A stretch of DNA of 64,000 nt from Linnemannia elongata (Eukaryota; Mortierellomycota; Mortierellomycetes; Mortierellales; Mortierellaceae). Below are positions 47,448 to 57,118 of the stretch, one piece after another (the first letter of the stretch is position 1; each line of letters begins with the position of its first letter). The position numbers and the translations under genes were made by a program. Location of the stretch: assembly GCA_036320915.1 (NCBI GenBank), contig JAXBDG010000017.1, forward strand, positions 930,001-994,000, given 5' to 3'. A model generated the notes under the pieces. That model was given only the letters and a program-made list of their open reading frames with translations. It searched no databases and had not been told where the DNA came from.

Positions 47448-48688
47448 TCTAGATTTTATCGAATACAACGTGTAGTCGTCCTTTGGACGTTTGTTTGTTC
47501 TTTTTTGTCGTAAATGGTTCCCCTTTGGCATTGCAGCGTCCTTGTTTTCTGGCCAGGCTTGTAAGGTTATTTGATTTTCTGAGGAGTGAAGGAGAGGAAT
47601 GAAATATGGTGAGAGAAAGGGAGAAAGAGAGGAAGAGAGAGATAGCGAGAGAAAGAGAAGAGAAAGAAAGAAAGTAAGTAAGAAAGAGAGAGAGAGAGAG
47701 AGACAGAGAGAGAGATTCAGATTCCCGATCTCCAGATCGATCTCTCTTCTTCCTCCTCAGCTTATCTGGAACGAAACACCAAAACAAGAGAAGCCACGCA
47801 CGTGTTTAACGAGTCCAGGTCTGGTGCAGAAGCAGAAGCAAAAGCAAAAGCAAAAAGGCTGCAGAATGGTTGCATGGATGCTACTGACCAAAAGCTTTGT
47901 TCATTTCAGAACTGCTGTTAAGGGGGGGGAATAAGCTGATCAATAATCAACTTGGAATCAAATGTTACCCCCTCCCCAATATTGTGGGCTGTAGTGTTTC
48001 ACAAAGGCACAACGGTCATCCGTCGATGGTCCGGGTGTGACTCTGCCCGAAGAACGAGAGAGCCAGAGCCAGAGCCAGAGAGGAGGAGGAAGAGGCCCAA
48101 GAAAAAGTAATTTGGGTTAGCTTTGCGCTAATTAAGGAAAAACAAGAGCCAGAAAGTGGTCCAACTGACCTTTGTTGTGATAGAATTGGGCAGTCATCAT
48201 AGAGGAAGAGGAGGAAGTGTGAGGATGGTAAAAGCAATGCATTCAGACCATGGACATGGACCAAGACAAGATGTATTCAGATACGTCTATCTGTTCATCC
48301 GTTGTCAGTTTGCATGGTCCAGTTACTTGCTCTCCCTTATAAGTCTAGCCCTAATATAGACACGTCAAGGGCGTAAACCTTGGCGGGTTAGCTTTAAGTT
48401 GAGGTAGGCAACAGCCCAACCCCCGCCCTCATGCATTTAATACCTATCGCTATTGCTGTACGCCCTCGTCGTACTTTCTTTTCTTCTCTTTTCTTTTCTT
48501 CCTTGTCTTCTTTTCTTATTGTCTTCTTTTCTTCTTTTCTTCCCTTCTCTTCGCCTCCTTCCTCGCCCTCCCACTCTCTCATTCAAAATTTTAACTCCTC
48601 CTTGTTCCACCACTCGTCGCCATTACTCTTTTTCTCACTTCTCATTCCAACACCTTCAAAAACCGTCAACACCTTCAACACCTTCAAA
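47448..48688. other. Intergenic with GA-rich and GCAAAA repeats
   Basis: No gene. It has an imperfect (GA)n region (about 47600-47715) and GCAAAA/GCAGAA units (about 47830-47857). The right end is a CT-rich leader with CACCTTCAA units just before the transporter start. Confidence 0.55.
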
Positions 48689-50610
48689 ATGACGTCCTTC
48701 AACCTCGGACTCAGCGAAAGATCGCTTGTGACTCTTACAGTCCTATTTTATATGGAAAGATTTTTTCTTTCATGTTCTCCACCGTGCTTATCGAGTAGGT
48801 CATTTTTTACCTTGTGCCATGGAGTAGGTTGCTAATACAGCCATTGGGATCTTCATTTATGTTTATTTTTTGCAACTAATAGGTCACTGCTTTGGTGATG
48901 GTTTCCGTCAACAAGGTAAGTTCACGTCAATATTTTTTTCTTCCTTGCTCGGTCGGACCTTTTGGCTCTGGAGCCATTGGATATATTCCTTTTCATCTAA
49001 CGACTCCTCAATTATACACCATTCATAATAGTGGGCACTGAACACATTGGCGTTGCCATGGACGCTGCTGTGGATGCAAATGGTCGTTGCAGTATTCCTG
49101 CTCATGGTGACCCATTATACAGGTCTGCTGAAGATGCCCGAGATCGTGAGCAACACTGCCAAGGCGTTGATCCCCTTGATCGCCATCAACGTCCTCGGCC
49201 TCGGCGTTAACACCCTCTGCCTAGTCTACGTCGACACTTCTTTTTACCAGGTAACCCTTTTGTCGACTTTGCTCTTGTGGGTTGAGCTCGTGTTCGTGGC
49301 TGTAATCCTTGTAGTTGTTTGCGCCCATCCCCCTATCATCATACATCTCGAACCCGATCCATCGATTGATAAGTATTCAGCGGACAACAACAACAACGAC
49401 AAAGACCGACAAAAATACCGTTCGAATCCAACTGTTTCCGCTTGAACCTTGTTTGTTCTTCTTGTCCTTCCCTAACTTCTGTTCCACATATATCCATCCA
49501 TCCATTCATTTTGAAAAGAAAACTAATCAAGATGTGGCGTTGTTGCACACAACTCCAATTATCACTGCTTTTGCTCACACTTCTTTCTCTTTCCCGTCGC
49601 CGCATATGCTCTCAACCTATTCTTTGGTTGTGTTTAGATTGCACGCGGCTTGGTGCTCCCATTCACAGTGTTGTTTGCCTATGTCCTCCTTCGCCAACCT
49701 TCTTCAAAGTTGGTTCTCGTCTCATGCTTTACCGTCTTCTGCGGCTTCTACACCGGTGTCACCTCCGAGATCAACGTCTCCCACCTCGGCATCTTTTTTG
49801 GCGTTATCTCCTCCATCACCACTTCCCTCCACGCGATCGTCATCAAAAAGTCGCTCGGCGCCGTCAACAACTCGACCCTTCATCTCGTCTACTACAATAA
49901 CGTCCTTTCGCTTATTGCTGTTACGCCCTTGATTGTACTCACCGGAGAAAGCGCCGAAATCTCGTACCGTCTTTCGACCGATGGCTTTGCTGCCTTCCAT
50001 ACCTTCTTGATTGCAGGACTTGTTACAGGTATCTTCGGGTTCTTAGTCAACTTGGCCAGTTTCTTGCAGATCTCCAAGACTTCTCCTACTACTCATATGA
50101 TTGCCGGTGCTGTCCGCGGAGTGTAAGTCTTCTTTTTGTTCTTCATTTGTTGGCGTAAGGATGTGGAGATGAATACCAAGAAGTGACCTTGGTTATTTTT
50201 TTTATTTTTTTTTTAATTGCATTCCCGCGCAAGAATCGCTAATAATACTCTCTTGCTCTCTTTCAACTTGATTGCCTATATTTCTATTCCGGCGGTGCAT
50301 TCTATCTCTGACAAATACCGACAATACGTATTTCTACGCCTCACCTATATATCTACAATGGACGATACCAATTGCAACAAACAGGATTCAAACTTTGCTG
50401 GGATACTGGGCATTCAACGACATTATCACGACTGGACGCTTGTTGGGTATCTTTTTGATTCTCGGCGGAGGAGCTCTGTATACCTGGGCCAAGGATAAGG
50501 AGATGGCGGCCAAGGACGTCGCTAAACCCTCTTATATCCCCATGACCCAGCAGGATCTCGATGGCGAGGAGGACGACGAGGAGATCAACGGCGATGACCG
50601 CAAGGCATAG
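48689..50610 (+). CDS. GDP-fucose-type nucleotide-sugar transporter (SLC35C-like)
   Basis: Golgi/ER antiporter of the drug/metabolite transporter superfamily, closest by motif to the GDP-fucose carrier SLC35C1. Exons 48689-48754, 48883-48915, 49032-49250, 49638-50122 and 50385-50610 total 342 residues. Shared features are the TM1 stretch VLFYMVTALVMVSVNKWAL, SFYQIARGLVLPFTVLFAYVLL, HAIVIKKSLGAVNNSTLHLVYYNN, TSPTTHMIAGAVRGVIQTLLG and GGGALYTWAKDKEM. The tail is acidic and cytosolic. The first intron (48755-48882) begins with GAAAGA, not GT, yet this junction is the only one found that keeps the frame and aligns with SLC35C1 residue for residue. The other introns are GT-AG. Mucoromycota walls contain fucose, which fits the call, but a different GDP- or UDP-sugar is possible. 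Confidence 0.88.
48755..48882 (+). other. Apparent GA-AG intron
   Basis: The 128-base intron has donor ATG|GAAAGA and acceptor actaatAG|GTC. It is phase 0 on both sides. Translated across, it joins FYM to VTALVMVSVNK. One base (A for T at 48756) separates the donor from a canonical GTAAGA-like site. Confidence 0.7.
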
Positions 50611-50936
50611 TTTCGACACTCGTCTTGTCGTGACGACTGCAACCGACTATAGCGACCATTCTTTTTCCACGATACCATTTTATTTACACATTCTTATTCA
50701 TACTACTCATCCATAGACGCTTTAATGCAGAATACACATATTTCTTTTTCTCGCATCCCCTTATTCATTTTGCATGACAGATAGAGTTATCTGTGCTGCG
50801 TGTGCGAGTGTGGCTTACATGAATTTTTCTTACTCTTCACCCTATTCGTTTTTTGTCTTTTCACAAACACCCCTCTGCGTGCATCTTTTCTTTTTAATCA
50901 TGCCAAACACGACTTGCCTACCCATCTCAACCCGCC
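50611..50936. other. Short intergenic region between two + genes
   Basis: Terminator of the transporter gene and leader of the methyltransferase gene. AT-rich, with no gene seen. Confidence 0.5.
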
Positions 50937-52607
50937 ATGGCAGCAAGATTCTTTCTCTCGATCCCTGATGCAACAATCGTCAAGGATCCCTACGAAGAAG
51001 TCTTTTCGCTCTTCACTACCGAAACCACAGACGCGCCATGGGCACACAACAGGTCTGTCTCTCAACAGTCCACTCGACTCGAAGTAGAACTCGATTTCAC
51101 CCCTGCTCCCTCGCCCACGGTCAGTCAGCCAGGGTCTCGACCAGGTTCGCGTGGTGCCGGGTCGTATTTTCAGTCGTTGAGCATTGTTGAGCCGGGGACT
51201 GTTGCCGGGTCAGGATCTACAGGAGGAGGAGAGTCGCCGTTGATGGGGTCGAGAGAGACATTCTCGTCGTCGCCTGGTCCGTTGTCTGTCGAGGAGGATG
51301 GAAGTAACAGCAGCAGTCTCGTACTGGCACAGACCAACGGAAGAGAGAACAGTCTGCCAAAAGTAAAGAGTCCAGCGGCAAGAGCAATCCTCAACAGTCG
51401 CAAGTCGAGCCGAGGAGGCGCAGGAGGATCGTCGTCACCCAGATCTGCAACCTCTCAACCCACAAAGAAACCCGTCGTCATCCACCAGTCCCTCTCGACT
51501 CTCTCCCAGCCAGGGCAGACAGGAACCGTCGTCTGGGATTCAAGTATCTTGATGTCCAAGTTTCTGTTGTCGATCAAGGGTCTTTCAACGCGTTGTTATC
51601 GGACCGAGGAAGGGAGGCGACTGCGGAAGGAGTTGAGGGAGAACCGGAGACGGAGGGAGAGAGAGAGACGAGAGCGAGAGCAAGTCAGGATGTTGGAGGA
51701 GAGGGCGGATAGGTTGGCTATTACTGAAAATGGAGAGTTGGTTGATTCGGAGGATGGTGGGCCCATTGTTGAGGGGTCTCAAAATATTGATCATCAGGAT
51801 ATGAGTGATGACGATGATGGCGATCTGGAGTTTGACGATGAGGATGAGGATGGCGACGATAACAATGCGGAGGAAGAGGAAGAGGACAAGCCTGTTTTGG
51901 ATCCTGCAGAGACGACAATCCTCGAACTTGGATCTGGATGCGGACTGCTCGGGATTGTGATGGCGGAGTTGTGCCAGGACCTACTGTTGACGGATCAAAA
52001 GCCTGTGCTGCCACTGCTGGTCAAAAATCTGCGCAAGAACCTGGACAAGAAGTATTTTGATCAGGACTTTTTGAATGGGAGCAGCAATAGCAATGGTACA
52101 ACCACGTCGAGGAAAAAGGATCGCTCGTCTGCAGCCACAGCTGCAACAACACCGGGAACAACGGATGTCCGGCCGTGTCATATTCAAGTCCAAGAGCTTG
52201 TCTGGGGTCAAGATCTGGACCAGGATTTGAAGCGTGGAATGGGTGTTGATTTTGTACTGGCGACTGATGTGGTCTACAACGAGTCGATTGTACCCAAACT
52301 GGTGCAAACTCTTCAAGAGCTGTGTGAGATCCGGGAAAGTGTCCGAGAAGAAATCCGAAAGGGCCAGGGTGAGCACTTTGACCAATTGCAAGAACAGGCT
52401 TCAGCAAGGCCAGGACAGCGGATGAGGAAAATGGAGAGAACTGTGGTTCTGTTGGCTCAGGAGCTGAGGACGGATTATGTCCATCTGGCGTTTTTGGAGG
52501 GGCTGGAGCAGGCTGGGTTTCGGATGGTGCGGATCCCTCGCGAGATGATGGATAACGACTACCAGAGCGGGTATGTCATCTATGCCTTCTTCCTGCGTGG
52601 ATCGTAA
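50937..52607 (+). CDS. METTL21-type protein methyltransferase with disordered N-terminus
   Basis: SAM-dependent, probably protein-lysine, methyltransferase. Single exon, 556 residues, nearly twice the size of a minimal METTL21. Family features are GTVVWDSSILMSKFL (about 195-210), SAM-binding motif I ILELGSGCGLLGIVMAEL (about 327), the DxxY motif as DVVY in FVLATDVVYNESIV (about 443), and a C-terminal VVLLAQELRTDYVHLAFLEGLEQAGF. Residues about 55-190 are Ser/Gly/Pro-rich. A long Arg/Glu helix (about 225-255) and a strongly acidic run (about 280-320) are inserted between the WDSS motif and motif I, where METTL21 proteins have a short helix. The target protein is unknown; members methylate chaperones, VCP or elongation factors. 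Only 148 bases separate it from the next gene. Confidence 0.88.
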   Translation: MAARFFLSIPDATIVKDPYEEVFSLFTTETTDAPWAHNRSVSQQSTRLEVELDFTPAPSPTVSQPGSRPGSRGAGSYFQSLSIVEPGTVAGSGSTGGGESPLMGSRETFSSSPGPLSVEEDGSNSSSLVLAQTNGRENSLPKVKSPAARAILNSRKSSRGGAGGSSSPRSATSQPTKKPVVIHQSLSTLSQPGQTGTVVWDSSILMSKFLLSIKGLSTRCYRTEEGRRLRKELRENRRRRERERREREQVRMLEERADRLAITENGELVDSEDGGPIVEGSQNIDHQDMSDDDDGDLEFDDEDEDGDDNNAEEEEEDKPVLDPAETTILELGSGCGLLGIVMAELCQDLLLTDQKPVLPLLVKNLRKNLDKKYFDQDFLNGSSNSNGTTTSRKKDRSSAATAATTPGTTDVRPCHIQVQELVWGQDLDQDLKRGMGVDFVLATDVVYNESIVPKLVQTLQELCEIRESVREEIRKGQGEHFDQLQEQASARPGQRMRKMERTVVLLAQELRTDYVHLAFLEGLEQAGFRMVRIPREMMDNDYQSGYVIYAFFLRGS

Positions 52608-52755
52608 GTCTAAGAGGGCCTAGCCTCAGGTGGAGGGTGCACTGTCTTGTCATGTAGGAGAGAATAAAAAGCGACATATTTTTTGCACCGCCCCATCTCT
52701 ACTTTTCCTCTTTTCTTTCTTCATTCATTCACCAACAACTGCAACAACAAACAAA

Positions 52756-54399
52756 ATGCGACAACAACGGGATGCAATGGACTTGCCCGAAATCAGGGCC
52801 TCCATCGGACCACATCTCACCTTAGCCTCTCTCCAAGCCTGCGTCCTTGTCTCCCATGGCTGGCGCGCAACTTTCACACCTTTCCTCTGGAAAACTTTCT
52901 ACTTTGGACCTCACAAGGGTGACACCTCCCTCGACCCGCCTTCACAGACCACCATCCAACTCTACGCGCATCATATCCGAACCCTCGTCGTACGCAGTCT
53001 CACCGCCACTACCTTTCAGCTTCATATTTTCAGGAACACCCCGTTGACACAGTTGAGGGAGTTATATTTGTGTGAGGCTATGGGGGAGGCGAGGTGTACT
53101 ACGGGGTTGGGGTGGTTGTTTTTGCAGAACCCTGGACTGAAGGTTGTTGATTATGATGGTGGCCATAGTAAGATTGGTGGTGGTGGTGGTGGCGACAACT
53201 TCTACTACAACAACGATACATTAGAAGGGCGAGGACGGGGGAGAGAGGAGGAGGATTTAAGGGTGTTGTTGAGTTGTCCCGCGTTGACGGATCTGACGAC
53301 GCGGTTTGTAGAATACGACAAAGAGCACCGAGAGTTGTTACGAAATCTGTGTGAGACCCGACTGAAGCGGCTGTCGTTGTCTGTCAGCAGTTTCCGGCAT
53401 GATATTGATATGAGCAACACGATCAGGATGCCGCATCTTCAAGAGTTGTCTATTCGCGACATTGGCGGACCTGGTTTTGGTGGTAGTTCTGTCCTTGGGC
53501 TAGAGACGATTCTGGAGTGTCCGAATCTGAAAATATTGAGGTGGCTGACGGCGAGAGCTGCACCGACGGTGGAGACTTTTCGGCGGATCTTTGAAGCGTG
53601 TCCAAGGCTGGAGGCAATTGAGTTGCAGTTAATGGCTCTGGCAGATGATGTGATAGCATCGGTGTTGGAGACTATGCAGTTGTCCGCGACGGAGGTGATT
53701 GTTCCTGAAAGGAAGGAACCGTTTTCGAGTGGTGGCGGTGGGAATTGGTCGAATGCAGTGGGGTTCAAGACCAGGGCGTTTGCGGCGCTGGAGCGACGAC
53801 ATTTCGCGACATTAGTAGTCCTGGATATGGGAATGCGGAGTAAGGAGGTAACGAGTCCTATGATCCTACGAGTGTTGAGTTCTTGTCCGCGACTGAAGGA
53901 GATCACGGCGTGTCAGGTGTTGGCAAAGGATATCCGGGATGGGCCTGGAGTATGGCCTTGTCGAGGGTTGGAAGTCTTCCGGGTCAAGATCCGTGGATTC
54001 CGCGATCCCCTGATAGATCGTATCCGTGTAGCCGTGTTTCGTCGATTTGCCACCCTGCCTCGTCTGAGAGTACTGCATATTGGAGGCCAGGATCCGAAGG
54101 AAGAAGGTGTGGTCCTAAGACTAGACTGTGGAATGGGACAACTGGCGGGGTTGGAGAGGTTAGAGAGTGTGTCAGTTTCCCTGGGAGGGCCTCAGAAGAT
54201 GAGGAGGGAGGATGTGGAGTGGATTAGGGTGCATTGGGCGGGGTTGAGAGTGTTAGAGGGGGATCTGCATCCTACGAAAGAGGTGAGTGAGGCGATTCGT
54301 GAGTTCTTGACGGCTCCGAGGGATAGTAGGCGCAGGAGAGAGGCTGAGAGGACTTTTGAACGGTTTGCTTTTAACACCGTTAACCATCGATACTATTGA
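52756..54399 (+). CDS. F-box/LRR-like protein, paralogue 1
   Basis: Intronless, 547 residues. The ATG at 52756 (MRQQRDAMDLPEI) is chosen because its N-terminus matches the paralogue downstream; an upstream in-frame ATG (52630) would add an unlikely hydrophobic leader. An F-box-like motif covers about residues 9-50 (LPEIRASIGPHLTLASLQACVLVSHGWRATFTPFLWKTFYF in parts). Leucine-rich repeat-like segments follow, with recurring ILECPNLKILRW, FEACPRLEAIELQ and LSSCPRLKEITACQVL, an arrangement typical of fungal F-box/LRR substrate receptors of SCF ubiquitin ligases. A Gly run (about 140-146) is inserted. A 25-base poly-A tract begins 24 bases after the stop codon. Confidence 0.85.
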   Translation: MRQQRDAMDLPEIRASIGPHLTLASLQACVLVSHGWRATFTPFLWKTFYFGPHKGDTSLDPPSQTTIQLYAHHIRTLVVRSLTATTFQLHIFRNTPLTQLRELYLCEAMGEARCTTGLGWLFLQNPGLKVVDYDGGHSKIGGGGGGDNFYYNNDTLEGRGRGREEEDLRVLLSCPALTDLTTRFVEYDKEHRELLRNLCETRLKRLSLSVSSFRHDIDMSNTIRMPHLQELSIRDIGGPGFGGSSVLGLETILECPNLKILRWLTARAAPTVETFRRIFEACPRLEAIELQLMALADDVIASVLETMQLSATEVIVPERKEPFSSGGGGNWSNAVGFKTRAFAALERRHFATLVVLDMGMRSKEVTSPMILRVLSSCPRLKEITACQVLAKDIRDGPGVWPCRGLEVFRVKIRGFRDPLIDRIRVAVFRRFATLPRLRVLHIGGQDPKEEGVVLRLDCGMGQLAGLERLESVSVSLGGPQKMRREDVEWIRVHWAGLRVLEGDLHPTKEVSEAIREFLTAPRDSRRRREAERTFERFAFNTVNHRYY

Positions 54400-54422
54400 A
54401 GTTGGTTAGCAGCTGTTTGGTT

Positions 54423-54447
54423 AAAAAAAAAAAAAAAAAAAAAAAAA
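54423..54447. repeat. Poly-A tract just 3' of F-box gene 1
   Basis: 25 A residues, 23 bases after the F-box gene 1 stop codon, on the sense strand of the gene. Confidence 0.9.
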
Positions 54448-54576
54448 GAGTTGCTTACTCCTTCTTCCTTAAATGTGGGCATGCCACTCAATGGTCATTG
54501 CGTTATGTAAAATGCAAGCAGGCGGCGGCGTATGTTAATTTTCGACTTTCATGGTTACTTTGGGGAGGCGTAGAAA

Positions 54577-56383
54577 ATGAGGGGTAAGTCTCCATTTGCT
54601 GGGTGCTGATTTCTCATTCATTTCAACAACAACAACAACAGTTCGACATCAGCGATTCACACAAACCCATGGAATCAATGCATTAGACCTGCCAGAGATT
54701 AGGACCCTCCTCGGACCTCATCTCTCTGTCGCCTCTCTGCACGCCTGCGTCTTGGTGTGCAAGGCCTGGCACAACACCTTTATCCGGTTCCTATGGGCAA
54801 CTTTTTATTTCGGACATCCCAGAGAAATCAACACCACTGGTAGCTCAGATGCACCTCAGCCTCCTGAGAGGGCAACCATTGAGAAATACGCCCACCTTAT
54901 CCAGGACCTTCTCATCATTCATCTCACGCCCACCTTTCGTCTCGACCTCTTCAGGGGTACTCCACTCCCGTCTCTGAAGAGACTCCATCTCTCCCCGAAT
55001 AGCATTTCCGATACAATGAACATCTCCCATTTGGGTTGGATCTTTCGTCAGAACTCTGGGTTGCGGGTGGTCAAGAATGATGGGTTGCAGGGCGGGAAAC
55101 GGTGGTCAAGTTACTCTACATTGGACCAGAAGGAGGAGCAGGAAGAGGAAGAGGTTTCGGCGCTGTTGGATAGCTGTCGAGAGATTGTGGATTTGACAGT
55201 GAGGTATGTCCAGTTTAAGGAGGAGTATTGGGAGGGGTTTCGAAGGTTATGCGCGACGAGGCTGAGGAGGCTGGTGTTTTATTATTGTAAAGGTTTGGAG
55301 GGTGTTGAGTGGGAGGGGATTCTGATGCCGCATTTACTGGAGTTGACGATTACGAGCGGTCGTGTTAAAGGGCAAATTACTGCGCGACCTGAACTGAAGA
55401 TGGTCGCTCAGTGTCCGAATCTTAGGACTCTGCGCTGGTACGACGACCGAGGCAGGGACCCGAATTCTTCTAGCTTCTACCAGATCCTCGTGTCCTGCCC
55501 ACGTTTGGAAGCCGTGGAACTCCAAAGGATGGTCCTCTCCGATGACGAAATCGCAACCGTCCTTAAATCGATGGTACATCCGGCGAGAGAGATTATTCTC
55601 CCAACGTCGAATACCACATTGGACCTACCACGGATTGTCGGGTTTGGGTGGAAGGCCTTTGGAGCCCTCGCACGACGACACTTGACAGAGCGGCTGGTGG
55701 TGTTGGATATAGGTCCTATGAACGGGTTTGTGACGAGTGGGCAGGTGTTGAGGGTGTTGTATTCTTGCGCGGGCTTGAGAGAGATTGGGGCGTGTCGGGT
55801 TTTGGGTAGGGAGATTTGTGAGCGGGCACAAGTGGAGGGGATGTGGGCGTGTCGTGGGTTGGAGGTGTTCAAAGTGAGGGTGGCGTTTGAGTTGTCCGAT
55901 GAACAGTTTATCCAAACACAAGAAGGTGTCTTCCGTCAGCTATCAGGACTCACGCGTCTGCGCGTATTGAACGTTGGGACCAGGACCACAACCACCATTC
56001 AACAACACATGTACTCTTTATTCTCGAAGAACACGGAAGAGAGTCTACAGTTTAAATTGGAGTATGGGTTGGCCCAGTTGACAGGCTTGGAAAGACTAGA
56101 GATACTTTCAGTATGTAGTGGTGGTGGTGGTGGTGTGCCACAGAGGTTGGAGAGGGAGGATGTGAACTGGATGAGGCGGTGGTGGAGAGGGTTGAAGGCT
56201 GTTGAAGGGGAGTTGTGTCCGAAGAAGGAGGTGAATGCGGCGATCGGGAAGGTGTTGACGATAAGGGCGAGATGGCCGGAGGGCCACAAGGAAGAGGCGA
56301 AGGAGGAGGAGAGGTTTTTGTGTTTGTTAGATGAGCTTGGGCTCCGGAGTACCGATGCTGCCGCTGCTACTGATGCTACGTAG
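54577..56383 (+). CDS. F-box/LRR-like protein, paralogue 2
   Basis: 582 residues from exons 54577-54583 and 54642-56383. The long open frame has no usable ATG near its start: the ATGs at its left end are in another frame. A 7-base first coding exon (ATGAGGG) spliced through GTAAGT...ACAACAG gives MRVRHQRFTQTHGINALDLPEI, parallel to MRQQRDAMDLPEI in paralogue 1. The F-box-like region LLGPHLSVASLHACVLVCKAW and LRR-like segments (VAQCPNLRTLRW, LVSCPRLEAVELQRM, LYSCAGLREIGACRVL) align in order with paralogue 1. It is a likely SCF substrate receptor; the substrate is unknown. It lacks the Gly run of paralogue 1 and ends in an Ala/Thr-rich tail. Confidence 0.85.
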
Positions 56384-56963
56384 AATTATGCTGGATGTAT
56401 GAGAGGGCGCTGTAGGGTCGAAGGGATCAGGGCGAGGGAAATTGAAGTGCTTTCGTAGGATGGACGGGACGAGGCAGGGAGAGCAAAAGTCGATAATAAA
56501 ATCAAAAGCATGTTTGTACCGAGGCTATCTTCGTGCTTTGGCAGGTGGCAAAGCCCCGAGAATAATCAAAAAAAGAGAAGCACAGTGCATGTGCATTTGC
56601 GTGTTGTGTTTGTGTCATGGATATGCGGCAGTTAGGGCTCCTTCGTCCTCATGTGCTCTTTGTTTATTTTTTTACGTTGGCAAAGCAAGGGCTGGGAGTG
56701 AAGGAAAGGAAGAGAATGGTCGTACACCTTTAAAGTCTTCGCCGTGTTGAAGAAATTAATGAAGTGCAATGTACCACCCCTTCTTTTTACCATTTGCCTC
56801 TTTTACTCTCCAGTTCACAATCTCTTTCTCCTACATCGTTCTTTCCTCACAACACTATCCCCTTCACAAGCGCATTCTTCCCTCAACACCTTCACTTCTT
56901 CCACAATCGTTTTCATTATCTCTTTATCTCGACTCGTCTCAGCCGCCCTACCCTCCCTCCATC

Positions 56964-57009
<46 letters not shown>

Positions 57010-57118
57010 CGAAACCTCCACCAGCAAACAAACCCACGTTTGTGAAAAATAAGAGAATCGGAAAAAGAAGTCGTCTCTTTCCGATAACAAGGAGTACGAT
57101 CGATAAGCGTTCACAACC
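56384..57118. other. Intergenic with T44 tract; TRP-like gene leader
   Basis: No gene. The CT-rich leader contains a 44-base poly-T tract (56966-57009), ending about 110 bases before the channel gene's ATG. Confidence 0.6.
56966..57009. repeat. Poly-T tract (T44)
   Basis: 44 uninterrupted T residues, the longest homopolymer in the window. Confidence 0.95.
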
